Below are positions 25,819 to 33,694 of a stretch of 64,000 bases of DNA, piece by piece; position 1 is the first letter of the stretch; each line of letters begins with the position of its first letter. The notes under the pieces were generated by a model, which had not been told where the DNA came from, ran no database searches, and worked only from the letters and a program-made list of their open reading frames with translations. The translations under genes were made by a program, and so were the position numbers. Source of the stretch: Mariniplasma anaerobium (lineage in GTDB: Bacteria; Bacillota_I; Bacilli_A; Acholeplasmatales; Acholeplasmataceae); NCBI RefSeq assembly GCF_016865445.1, contig NZ_AP024412.1, positions 620,001-684,000 on the forward strand, given 5' to 3'.

Positions 25819-27813
25819 ATGGACGAAAAGAAAAAATACCCTAAATCAAGCATATTTAAACCGCTAAGACATTTTAAATATCTATTCAAAAAACCTGTAA
25901 CTCATCCAATGAATACAATTTTTACTAAGAAAAACGCAAGTTATTTAAATGATAATTTATTAATTAAATTAAAATCAAGATTAGACTCTAATCCACGAAC
26001 TGCACCAGATAATTTAAGAGGTTTTCATGTTAACGATTGGTCAAAATGTATTGGTTGTTCAACTTGTGAATCAATTTGCCCAACTGACGCGATTAAAATG
26101 GTTGAAAGAACTGATTTACCTATGGTTGCAGGAGCTTATCAACAAAGACCAGTGATTGATTATGGTAGATGTTGTTTTTGTGGACTATGTGTAGATACAT
26201 GTACAACTGAATCATTAAAAATGAGTAAAGAATATATCTATTCAGACTCTGATCCTGATAGTTTCTTACTGATGCCTGAAAGTACATGGCAAGGTGAAGA
26301 AGTTGAAATAGGTTATGTTAAAAATGCAACAACTGATTTACTTGATTTAAAGAGAATACCTATGGATCATATAGGTGCAGATGAAAGAGTTAAAAGCTAT
26401 ATTGAAGTCATCAGAGGTTATTCTAAAGAATTTGCTAAACAAGAAGCTGCCAGATGTGTTGAATGTGGTGTTTGTACCACAGCATGTCCTGTACAAATGC
26501 ATATACCACAATACATCAAAGCTATTTGGGAAGATGATATTGAAGGTGGCTTGAGAATTATGTATGAAACAAATCCACTACCAGGCGTTTGTGGAAGAGT
26601 TTGCACACATAACTGTGAAACTGCTTGTGCGATCGCTGTAAGAGGCGAAGGTATCGCGATTCGTTGGTTAAAGAGATACATTATTGATAGTGCACCTGAT
26701 GATATGTATGAAAAGATATTTAGCGAACCAGTATCAGAAATCATTGATGCGAAAATCGCAATTGCTGGATCTGGCCCTGCAAGTCTTAGTGCTGCATATT
26801 ATTTAAGAGGACTAGGTTATAAAGTAGATGTATTTGAAGAAAAATCTAGACCAGGTGGCGTCGCTAGTTATGGTGCTCCTCAATATAGAATTCCTGATTA
26901 TGCAGTAGAAAAAGATATTAACTTCATTAAAAAGATTGGTGTTAATTTTAAAACTAATGTAAGAATTGGTAAAGATATCACTTTAGATGAATTAAGTAAA
27001 GATTATGACGCAACGTTCTTAGGTACAGGTTTCTTTAAAGCAAGAAAACTAAACATTCCTGGATCTGATCATATAGATGTTATTGGCGCTATGGACTTCC
27101 TACCTTTAACTAGAGATTTAGCTAGAGGTGATTTGAAAATAGAAGATATTAACGTTAAAGAATCGGCTGTAGTTGTAGGTGGTGGTGATGTTGCATTTGA
27201 TGTAGCAAGAAACTTAATTAGAATACAACTTATGAAATTTGGAAAAGCTGATGTAAAACTTACATCACTTGAAAGCCTAGATATTCTACCTGCTAGTAAA
27301 GAAGAACTTGAAGAAGGTGGCCAAGAAGGTGTTCAATTCCATTTTGGTAATGGACCTCAAGAAATCGTTGTTAACAAGGGTAAAGTTGAAGGCTTAAAAG
27401 TTTGGAAATGTTTAAGTGTCTTTGATGAAGAAGGTAAATTTAATCCTAAATTCGATCAAGCACAAGAATCAATACTTAAAGCTAAACAAGTGTATTTCTC
27501 AATTGGTCAAGCACCAGACTATGATTACCTACCAGAAGACATTCAATCAAAAATAACTTTTGTTAGAGGCAAAATTAAAGCTGATATGAATGGTCAAGTT
27601 GATGGTGTTAAAGGGTTATTTATTGGTGGAGACATTAATAGAGGACCAGATATTATCACAGCAGTATCAGATGGACATAGAGCAGCAATAGGCATTGATG
27701 ATTATCTTTATAAGAAATCTAAGAAAACAGAAGCATCAGATTACTTTAAAGAAATTAGAGAAGCTATTAAAGTCAACAATCCTGATTTAGCTTTAAAACC
27801 AATTAAAAAATAA
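25819..27813 (+). CDS. mbsN: MbsN (NuoI-like) fused to GltD/NfnB-like flavin NAD(P)H oxidoreductase
   Basis: A 664-residue fusion. Residues 1-170 are the NuoI/MbsN part, with two [4Fe-4S] motifs, CIGCSTCESICP (about 77-88) and CCFCGLCVDTC (about 115-125). From about 200 a complete GltD-like module follows: Fe-S cysteines in CVECGVCTTACP and GVCGRVCTHNCETAC, the FAD dinucleotide loop IAGSGPAS (about 315), RPGGVASYGAPQYRIP, a second nucleotide loop VVVGGGDVAFD (about 450) for NAD(P)H, and the FAD-closing FIGGDINRGPDI. Normally MbsN is a small ferredoxin-like subunit. Here the pyridine-nucleotide dehydrogenase is built in, so electrons can pass between NAD(P)H, flavin, Fe-S clusters and MbsJ. 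ATG 25819 is preferred (AGGTGG 5 bases upstream) over GTG 25810. It is the last gene of the operon. Confidence 0.92.
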   Translation: MDEKKKYPKSSIFKPLRHFKYLFKKPVTHPMNTIFTKKNASYLNDNLLIKLKSRLDSNPRTAPDNLRGFHVNDWSKCIGCSTCESICPTDAIKMVERTDLPMVAGAYQQRPVIDYGRCCFCGLCVDTCTTESLKMSKEYIYSDSDPDSFLLMPESTWQGEEVEIGYVKNATTDLLDLKRIPMDHIGADERVKSYIEVIRGYSKEFAKQEAARCVECGVCTTACPVQMHIPQYIKAIWEDDIEGGLRIMYETNPLPGVCGRVCTHNCETACAIAVRGEGIAIRWLKRYIIDSAPDDMYEKIFSEPVSEIIDAKIAIAGSGPASLSAAYYLRGLGYKVDVFEEKSRPGGVASYGAPQYRIPDYAVEKDINFIKKIGVNFKTNVRIGKDITLDELSKDYDATFLGTGFFKARKLNIPGSDHIDVIGAMDFLPLTRDLARGDLKIEDINVKESAVVVGGGDVAFDVARNLIRIQLMKFGKADVKLTSLESLDILPASKEELEEGGQEGVQFHFGNGPQEIVVNKGKVEGLKVWKCLSVFDEEGKFNPKFDQAQESILKAKQVYFSIGQAPDYDYLPEDIQSKITFVRGKIKADMNGQVDGVKGLFIGGDINRGPDIITAVSDGHRAAIGIDDYLYKKSKKTEASDYFKEIREAIKVNNPDLALKPIKK

Positions 27814-27829
27814 GTATATAGCATAAAAT

Positions 27830-27879
27830 AAACCCTATAAAAGCACTTAAAATAAGTTGCTCTATTTATAGGGTTTTTA
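27830..27879 (+). terminator. Intrinsic terminator of the mbs operon
   Basis: AAACCCTATAAA pairs with TTTATAGGGTTT and is followed by Ts. It is a strong 12-bp stem just after mbsN. Confidence 0.88.
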
Positions 27880-27939
27880 TTTTCTAATTGTGTCATGCAT
27901 GCTTATTAAAAAATCATATAGAAATCAAATATTGACATG

Positions 27940-27948
27940 TGATATAAT
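27940..27948 (+). promoter_or_regulatory. Extended -10 promoter (TGATATAAT)
   Basis: TGATATAAT lies about 73 bases before ATG 28021. A TTGACA at 27932 is too close to act as its -35. Confidence 0.5.
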
Positions 27949-28020
27949 AAGACTAATAGAATTATAAAGATTATAGATAAATTATTAATATGAATGCTAA
28001 AAAAGTTGGGAGGCAAAGTT

Positions 28021-28344
28021 ATGAACTTAATTAAAAGATATGTTTTATTGATCGTTATTTCAACTTTGCTTGCTTTTTCTTATGCTATGATTACAACTAA
28101 GATAGAAATTGAAACGCTAATCAATTGGTCAGCTTATCTTGTGCCTAGTATATTCGTATTTAATATCATGGTCTTCATTGCTATATTTAGTGAAGCAGTG
28201 TCTATATTAAAGAAAATTGCGTCTATAGATTTTAATGGTGTATTTATGCCATTGAATATCAAAAACAAAGATTATATGCCCTTATTTAAGTTATCAATTG
28301 AAATTAAACCAAACCATTTAAGATCAGTAGTGAGTCGTTGCTGA
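28021..28344 (+). CDS. Small membrane protein of unknown function
   Basis: A 107-residue protein with two hydrophobic segments (about 6-24 and 35-58) and a soluble C-terminal tail of about 45 residues ending in VVSRC. GGGAGG at 28008-28013 supports ATG 28021. It lies 45 bases before a larger membrane protein, across a hairpin that covers the latter's ribosome-binding site. I recognise no family. Confidence 0.65.
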   Translation: MNLIKRYVLLIVISTLLAFSYAMITTKIEIETLINWSAYLVPSIFVFNIMVFIAIFSEAVSILKKIASIDFNGVFMPLNIKNKDYMPLFKLSIEIKPNHLRSVVSRC

Positions 28345-28347
28345 TTG

Positions 28348-28381
28348 ATCTCCTTTTTAATTAAAACAAAAAAAAGGAGAT
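28348..28381 (+). promoter_or_regulatory. Hairpin sequestering the ribosome-binding site of the next gene
   Basis: ATCTCCTTTTT (28348-28358) and AAAAAGGAGAT (28371-28381) form a perfect 11-bp stem with a 12-base loop. The right arm contains AAGGAG, the only ribosome-binding site of the gene at 28390. The stem is not followed by a T-tract, so it does not look like a terminator. Melting, for example by ribosomes leaving the upstream gene, would be needed for translation. Confidence 0.6.
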
Positions 28382-28389
28382 TATAACAA

Positions 28390-30144
28390 ATGAATAAAAT
28401 TAAAGCATTTATAGCAAGCTATAAATCTATTTTAATGTTGAAAAAAACATTAAATAAAACATATAATATCAAAAGATATATACTTGTTTATACAATTACA
28501 TTTTTAACGATGGGGTTAATTTTTACTGTATTATTCCCAAGCGATACAATTACTGAGAATCTAGGCTATGTTGTTATGTCTGTCATAACAATCTTTTTAG
28601 GTTCTTTTTTAGTTGCTTTATATGATGCAGAGGAAGTCTTTAAAAAAAGATATAAATTATCGTATTCAATCAAGACAGTTTTATTTTTCGAAGGATTGGA
28701 AAAAGCAACAACAATTTTTATTATCATGAGTCTTTTATTAAGTAAGTATTTTGAGTTGTTAGCACCAACTTATTTAGTGGTTATGTTATTTGTAGCAGCA
28801 ATCATTTTAGGGATCGTTGTACTTATCGTTAATAGGTCTCTTAAAGATAATTATTCAATATCTAAATCTATCATCATAGATTCAGTTTCAATCTATTTGT
28901 TTTTCATGATCATTCCAAAAGTGATATATATAGAACAAATATTTTATGCGTTTGTAGTTTACAGTTTACTTTTACTAGGTTTATTACTAGTTAAATTACT
29001 ACTACTAGAGTATACGAAATTCACATTTATTAAGTTTAAGACAATAAAAGCAATGTTTTTTATCACACTAATCATTATCTTTTTTACAATCTACAATATA
29101 TATGACCATAATGTGATGGGAAAACCAATTATCAAGCGTGAATTTAATTTAGATATGAGTGATCCAGGCGGCATTGCATATAACTCTTTGGTACATGAAG
29201 ATAAAATTTATGTATTAAATCGACGTTTGTTTGTATATGATCTAGATACTGGAGGCTCTGAAATTATGTATGACCAAGTTGTCCCTGGATTAGCAACAAA
29301 TATGGTTGTATATGATGATGCCGTTCATTTTAGATATCAAGTAAGTGGAGAGGAAGATTTAGGATATGGCTATATTAATGAAGCAGGCGAATTAATTGAA
29401 GAAGTCAGCGAGAGTTCATGTCAAGTAGAAGATTATATGCAACTTACTAAATTTGGGTATACAATACCCAAATGTTTAGGATCAGAAGACATATATCTTA
29501 CAGAAGATATCTATTATTCAGTTGATGAAGATAGACAAAGAGCATTATTTTCTACGATTGATACATGGGAAATATATTCTTATCCATTTACAGCTTTAGC
29601 TTATGATAATTATGTTCTTGCTAAATTAAATGTTGGACAATCATTTTTCAATAGTACACTAAAAATTATAGATGTTACAATATCTGGTGAAACTGAAAGA
29701 CAATATTTAAAAATCCCGAAAAATACATCAAATATTAAATTGATGGATATTGATCAAGATTTGATGACATTCATATTTGCCAATAACAATTATATTTCTA
29801 GTTCAGTAGATTCCATGATGACATATGATGCAAATGGGAAGTTGCTAGAATATTTAGATATTTATTATCCATATATTGACTATGATGCTGATGATGAAAA
29901 CATATACCTCATATTCATTGGTGACAATGAAACTTTTGCCTATAAGATATATGTATTGGATAAAGAGCATATTGCAACATTTGTTATGCCAAAATACTCA
30001 AAAAGAAGTGAGGTAGCTTTTTCAAATCCATCCTTTGACAGAGAAGAAAAAGTTAATTTAGTATTTGAGATTATATTTAGTGTGATGGTCATTACAATTA
30101 TAGTTGTTCCAGGTGTAAGGAATAATAATCAAAAGAATCGATAA
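28390..30144 (+). CDS. Large membrane protein with extracellular domain, unknown function
   Basis: A 584-residue protein. About six to seven hydrophobic segments lie in residues 27-240 and one more near the C-terminus (about 556-575). Between them is a region of about 300 residues rich in strands and in Y, D and E, with repeated short motifs (KIYVLNRRLFVYDLDTG, DLMTFIFAN, DDENIYLIFIGD). These suggest a beta-propeller-like sensor outside the cell. No enzyme motif is seen. It is probably co-transcribed with the 107-residue membrane protein upstream. Function unknown. Confidence 0.75.
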   Translation: MNKIKAFIASYKSILMLKKTLNKTYNIKRYILVYTITFLTMGLIFTVLFPSDTITENLGYVVMSVITIFLGSFLVALYDAEEVFKKRYKLSYSIKTVLFFEGLEKATTIFIIMSLLLSKYFELLAPTYLVVMLFVAAIILGIVVLIVNRSLKDNYSISKSIIIDSVSIYLFFMIIPKVIYIEQIFYAFVVYSLLLLGLLLVKLLLLEYTKFTFIKFKTIKAMFFITLIIIFFTIYNIYDHNVMGKPIIKREFNLDMSDPGGIAYNSLVHEDKIYVLNRRLFVYDLDTGGSEIMYDQVVPGLATNMVVYDDAVHFRYQVSGEEDLGYGYINEAGELIEEVSESSCQVEDYMQLTKFGYTIPKCLGSEDIYLTEDIYYSVDEDRQRALFSTIDTWEIYSYPFTALAYDNYVLAKLNVGQSFFNSTLKIIDVTISGETERQYLKIPKNTSNIKLMDIDQDLMTFIFANNNYISSSVDSMMTYDANGKLLEYLDIYYPYIDYDADDENIYLIFIGDNETFAYKIYVLDKEHIATFVMPKYSKRSEVAFSNPSFDREEKVNLVFEIIFSVMVITIIVVPGVRNNNQKNR

Positions 30145-30167
30145 AAGAAAAATTCATATCAAAAAAT

Positions 30168-30198
30168 AACGCTTGAAGTTTATGACTTCAAGCGTTTT
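30168..30198. terminator. Bidirectional terminator
   Basis: AACGCTTGAAGT pairs with ACTTCAAGCGTT across a 5-base loop. A short T-tract follows on the plus strand and an A-rich stretch precedes it. It separates two converging genes. Confidence 0.85.
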
Positions 30199-30201
30199 AT
30201 A

Positions 30202-31161
30202 TTATTCTTTATTTTGATTTCCTTGGTGAATAACAAGTTGAGGAAATGGTATAGTGATGCCATTTTTATCTAATAGAATCTTTAATTCTTTATTTAAAAG
30301 TCGTCTAACTTTTAGGCGATCTTTTTCTTCACAATGTGCAATCACACGTACAATAACAGCTGAATCTCCTAGTTGATCAACACCATCATAAATAGGGCCT
30401 TGCACAATTTGTGGAATTTTTTCCTTAATCAATGGAAGATTTTGTTTAATAATATCTTCAACTTTATCAAGATCTGCACTATATTCAATGGACACTTCAG
30501 AGATTGCAAAAGATAGTTCTTCAGAAAGATTAACGATTTCTCTTATATCAGAATTTGCGATAATCAATATATTACCATAAATATTTTTTATTCTTGTGTT
30601 TCTAGGACCAATTTCTAAAACTTCACCTCTAAAATCACCGACTTCAACAAAATTACCGACAACAAATTGTTTCTCAAAGATGATTGATAACCCTGCAAAA
30701 ACATCTTCTAGTAAACCTTGAGCTCCAAATGATATAGCTAAGCCAGCAATCCCAGCTCCAGCTAATAGTGTTGGTGTTGGAACATTCCAAGCAGACAACA
30801 CAAGAATTAAGGCAATGACCATAAACGCAAATTTTGTCATTGATATGATCAGAATGCCAATGGTTTCTTTTCTAGTATTGTTTTTTGTGAGTAATTTAAT
30901 AAGTACTGAAATCACATAATATAAGATACCTATAAATAATATGACTGCGATACTTTCTAAAATATTGATATAGTTGTTTTTAAAAAGACTCACAACATCA
31001 AAAAATTTTCCAATTGAACTATCGATAATAGTTGCAAAAGCACTATCTGGAAATAAAATATTTGCTAGACTTCCAATCAAGATAAATATAATGATGATAC
31101 CTAAAACTATCCATTTGTGTAAATCTAAATTACTTGTTTTTTCTTTTTCTTGTTTTTTCAT
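30202..31161 (-). CDS. mscS: MscS-family mechanosensitive channel
   Basis: A 319-residue small-conductance mechanosensitive channel, which releases solutes on osmotic downshock. There are three to four N-terminal membrane helices. The pore helix LLAGAGIAGLAISFGAQGLLEDVFAG (about 134-159) has the Gly/Ala packing pattern of TM3. It is followed by the beta domain VVGNFVEVGDFRGEVLEIG and the loop R-x-T-R-I-K/N-x-x-G. The C-terminal alpha/beta domain is complete. Ribosome-binding site AAGGAGA (minus strand) precedes ATG. Confidence 0.93.
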   Translation of the reverse strand: MKKQEKEKTSNLDLHKWIVLGIIIIFILIGSLANILFPDSAFATIIDSSIGKFFDVVSLFKNNYINILESIAVILFIGILYYVISVLIKLLTKNNTRKETIGILIISMTKFAFMVIALILVLSAWNVPTPTLLAGAGIAGLAISFGAQGLLEDVFAGLSIIFEKQFVVGNFVEVGDFRGEVLEIGPRNTRIKNIYGNILIIANSDIREIVNLSEELSFAISEVSIEYSADLDKVEDIIKQNLPLIKEKIPQIVQGPIYDGVDQLGDSAVIVRVIAHCEEKDRLKVRRLLNKELKILLDKNGITIPFPQLVIHQGNQNKE

Positions 31162-31173
31162 TTGTTTGTCTCC

Positions 31174-32466
31174 TTAGTTTAATATAATAATTTCAATGAT
31201 TTGAGTGATTAAAAAATTGTTTTGGCTTTGCATACCTATGATGATTTGATAATCAGAAGAAGTTGGTATAAATATGGTAAATGAGATTGATTTATCATTT
31301 GGATTGACATCAAAGATATATGATTGTCCATCCAAATACATATATTGATCATCTAATGTTTCATAGGTTTCAAAATAGGCATATTGGAAATAATTGTTTG
31401 GATCATTTAGATTGATTGTAACTTCCATGTAATCATCAAATGTCTCTATGCTAAACGTATATGTATAAGAATCAAGTGTTGTTGTTTCTTCTTGATAAAC
31501 AATTTGGGTTTCTTGCCTTAAGGTCTGTGGATTTTGATATGTTGCAAGACATTCAAATGTGTATGTTGTACCTGGTGATAAGTCTTTGATGACAAATTGA
31601 TTTTCTCCATATTCACCTTCTAGTAAAATAACTTGATCAGTTCTGATAAGAAAATCATTTTTATAAATATTCATTTGATAACTAATGGATTCTATAGACA
31701 TATCATTGTATACATAAAAGCCGATTTCTTCACTATTTATAAAATCCATATAAAGTGATGTGTAGAGTTCAAACTTTGGTGTTACCCAAATTTCATCTAG
31801 TATTATAGTGTCATCAACTGTGGTTGCTTCTAGGTATATATGAAAAGGCTCATATGTATAAATATCAGTTAATACAATAGTCTCTCTATTTGAAGTAATA
31901 GCAATAGATTGATATTCAAATTCTGTGCCATGTCCATAACTATAGCCATAATATAAATCTATAGAAGTATAGGCTAAAGTGGGGTCATTAATGGATATAT
32001 CGACATCATAGGTTGTCATAAAATCCATTTGATCAGGTGTGACTGATAATATCGTTCCACCAATTTTTTCTTTGGTTGTGATTTTTAGGGTGTCTAGTCT
32101 TTCTTGTCCAAAGCCTTTATTTCCATAAACACTTAAACGATATTCAGTGTTTTGTTCTAAATCAGTAAAATAACCTGAGTTTTCACCCAAGTTAATCGCA
32201 TGCTCATAATATTCTAATTGATTTTCAAGCACAACAAAAACTGTAGATAAATCTAATGCATTGTCTTGATCAGTAATATTGACTTGATAGACTATTTCAT
32301 CAGTTAAAGCGACAGCTTTTATAATTTCTGCTTTAGGAGAAGCAGGAATTAAAGTAACAGCAGCAACAACTGCAACTGTAGCCATAGCAAAAGTAGACAT
32401 TAAGTCTTTGATGGCTTCAAAACGTCTTTTATTTTCTTCATTTTTTCTGTTACGAGATTTTCGCAT
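31174..32466 (-). CDS. Membrane-anchored beta-rich surface protein
   Basis: A 430-residue protein with a basic N-terminus (RKSRNRKNEENKRR), one membrane helix (about 28-45, FAMATVAVVAAVTLIPA) and an extracellular body. The body is about four immunoglobulin- or fibronectin-III-like sections with repeated Y-x-L/F-x-V-x-G and T-Y-x-F/L-x-x-x-A patterns (NTEYRLSVYGNKG, GTTYTFECLATYQN). The long lysine-rich start followed by a helix suggests a type II membrane anchor rather than a cleaved signal. It lies 12 bases upstream of mscS on the same strand, so the two are likely co-transcribed. Role unknown; adhesion is a guess. Confidence 0.7.
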   Translation of the reverse strand: MRKSRNRKNEENKRRFEAIKDLMSTFAMATVAVVAAVTLIPASPKAEIIKAVALTDEIVYQVNITDQDNALDLSTVFVVLENQLEYYEHAINLGENSGYFTDLEQNTEYRLSVYGNKGFGQERLDTLKITTKEKIGGTILSVTPDQMDFMTTYDVDISINDPTLAYTSIDLYYGYSYGHGTEFEYQSIAITSNRETIVLTDIYTYEPFHIYLEATTVDDTIILDEIWVTPKFELYTSLYMDFINSEEIGFYVYNDMSIESISYQMNIYKNDFLIRTDQVILLEGEYGENQFVIKDLSPGTTYTFECLATYQNPQTLRQETQIVYQEETTTLDSYTYTFSIETFDDYMEVTINLNDPNNYFQYAYFETYETLDDQYMYLDGQSYIFDVNPNDKSISFTIFIPTSSDYQIIIGMQSQNNFLITQIIEIIILN

Positions 32467-32580
32467 TTTATCCCCATATTTTAAAATTTATAAAAACAAA
32501 GGCTAAATCGTGATGTATTATATTTATTATATAACATAAATTATAAAATGGAAATATCAAATTAAGGTTATTGTAATTAA

Positions 32581-32589
32581 TGTTATAAT
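32581..32589 (+). promoter_or_regulatory. Extended -10 promoter (TGTTATAAT)
   Basis: TG-T-TATAAT lies 24 bases before ATG 32613, with ribosome-binding site AGAGGTGA between. The expected start of transcription would leave a very short leader. Confidence 0.5.
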
Positions 32590-32612
32590 AAAATTATAAG
32601 AGGTGATGATTA

Positions 32613-33602
32613 ATGAAGATACTCATTATAGGTGGTAAAAGATTTGTTGGATATCATATTGCAAAGGCTGCCGAGGCTAGAGGACATGAAATAGTTTTTT
32701 TTAATCGCGGCAAAACAAATAGTAAATTATTTCCAAAATCAAAAAATATTATAGGTGATAGAAATACAGATATGTATAAATTAGAAAACATGAAATTTGA
32801 TGCAGTTATTGATACATGTGCATACTTTCCTAAACAAATTGAAAAAAGTTTGAATGTTTTAAAAAACAATTTTAATAGATATTTATTTATATCGTCTTTT
32901 TCAGTTATTAATCCTAAAGAAGAAGGGTTTGATGAGACTGTTGATCTAGTTGACTTAGACTTTAATTCAACAAAAATAACAGGAGAAACTTATGGACCTT
33001 TAAAAGCTGCTTGTGAGAAACAAGTAGTTGATATGATAGGCATTGAAAAATCGATCATCATCAGACCAGGCTATATAGTAGGAGAAAAGGATTATACGGA
33101 TAGATTTACCTATTGGCCAGTTATGATTAACTATATGGATAACATGATCATTCCAAAAAATGATCAATTTAACTTTAAATATGTAGATGCAAAAGACTTA
33201 GGTAGTTTTGTGATTCTTGCTTTAGAAAAAGAATTAAGTGGAATCTATCATTTACAAGGGCCACAAGAAGATTTAAAATTTATTGACTTCATTAAAACAT
33301 GCCAAAGCATTTTAAATCCATCATGTAATTTAATAGAATTAGAATACGCTTGGTTTAAAGAAAATGATATTATAAAACCACTTTCTTTTCCTTTATATAA
33401 TGATGATCCATTTGGCAAGCTAATATATTCTGGAAATCAATTAAAATCTTATCAACATGGATTTGCATCAAGAGATTTAAAAGATACGATCATGGACGCA
33501 TTTAACTGGTTTCAAGAAGTTAAAGGTGATGCAAATGAGATTGCAGTTGGTATGAAACCTTTTGAAATGAAAGAATATTTAAAAAAACTTAACCAAGGTT
33601 AA
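32613..33602 (+). CDS. NAD-dependent epimerase/dehydratase-like protein (extended SDR)
   Basis: A 329-residue extended short-chain dehydrogenase. The N-terminal loop KILIIGGKRFVGYHIAKAA is the dinucleotide-binding G-G-x-R-F-V-G form seen in chloroplast-RNA-binding-type and isoflavone-reductase-like SDRs. GRNTD-like residues follow at strand 2 (FFNRGKTN). The usual Y-x-x-x-K is replaced by a weaker ETYGPLKAACEK (Y about 130, K about 134), which still fits. The substrate is unknown. It stands alone between a surface protein and a lipoprotein. Confidence 0.8.
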   Translation: MKILIIGGKRFVGYHIAKAAEARGHEIVFFNRGKTNSKLFPKSKNIIGDRNTDMYKLENMKFDAVIDTCAYFPKQIEKSLNVLKNNFNRYLFISSFSVINPKEEGFDETVDLVDLDFNSTKITGETYGPLKAACEKQVVDMIGIEKSIIIRPGYIVGEKDYTDRFTYWPVMINYMDNMIIPKNDQFNFKYVDAKDLGSFVILALEKELSGIYHLQGPQEDLKFIDFIKTCQSILNPSCNLIELEYAWFKENDIIKPLSFPLYNDDPFGKLIYSGNQLKSYQHGFASRDLKDTIMDAFNWFQEVKGDANEIAVGMKPFEMKEYLKKLNQG

Positions 33603-33640
33603 TTTAATACTAGAATTTTTTTATTTAGGTAATTACAATA

Positions 33641-33649
33641 TGTTATAAT
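33641..33649 (+). promoter_or_regulatory. Extended -10 promoter (TGTTATAAT)
   Basis: TG-T-TATAAT lies 46 bases before ATG 33695. The ribosome-binding site GGGGAGG follows. Confidence 0.5.
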
Positions 33650-33694
33650 GAATATATTATTTATCAAGTTAAGAATAGATTTAGGGGAGGTTTT

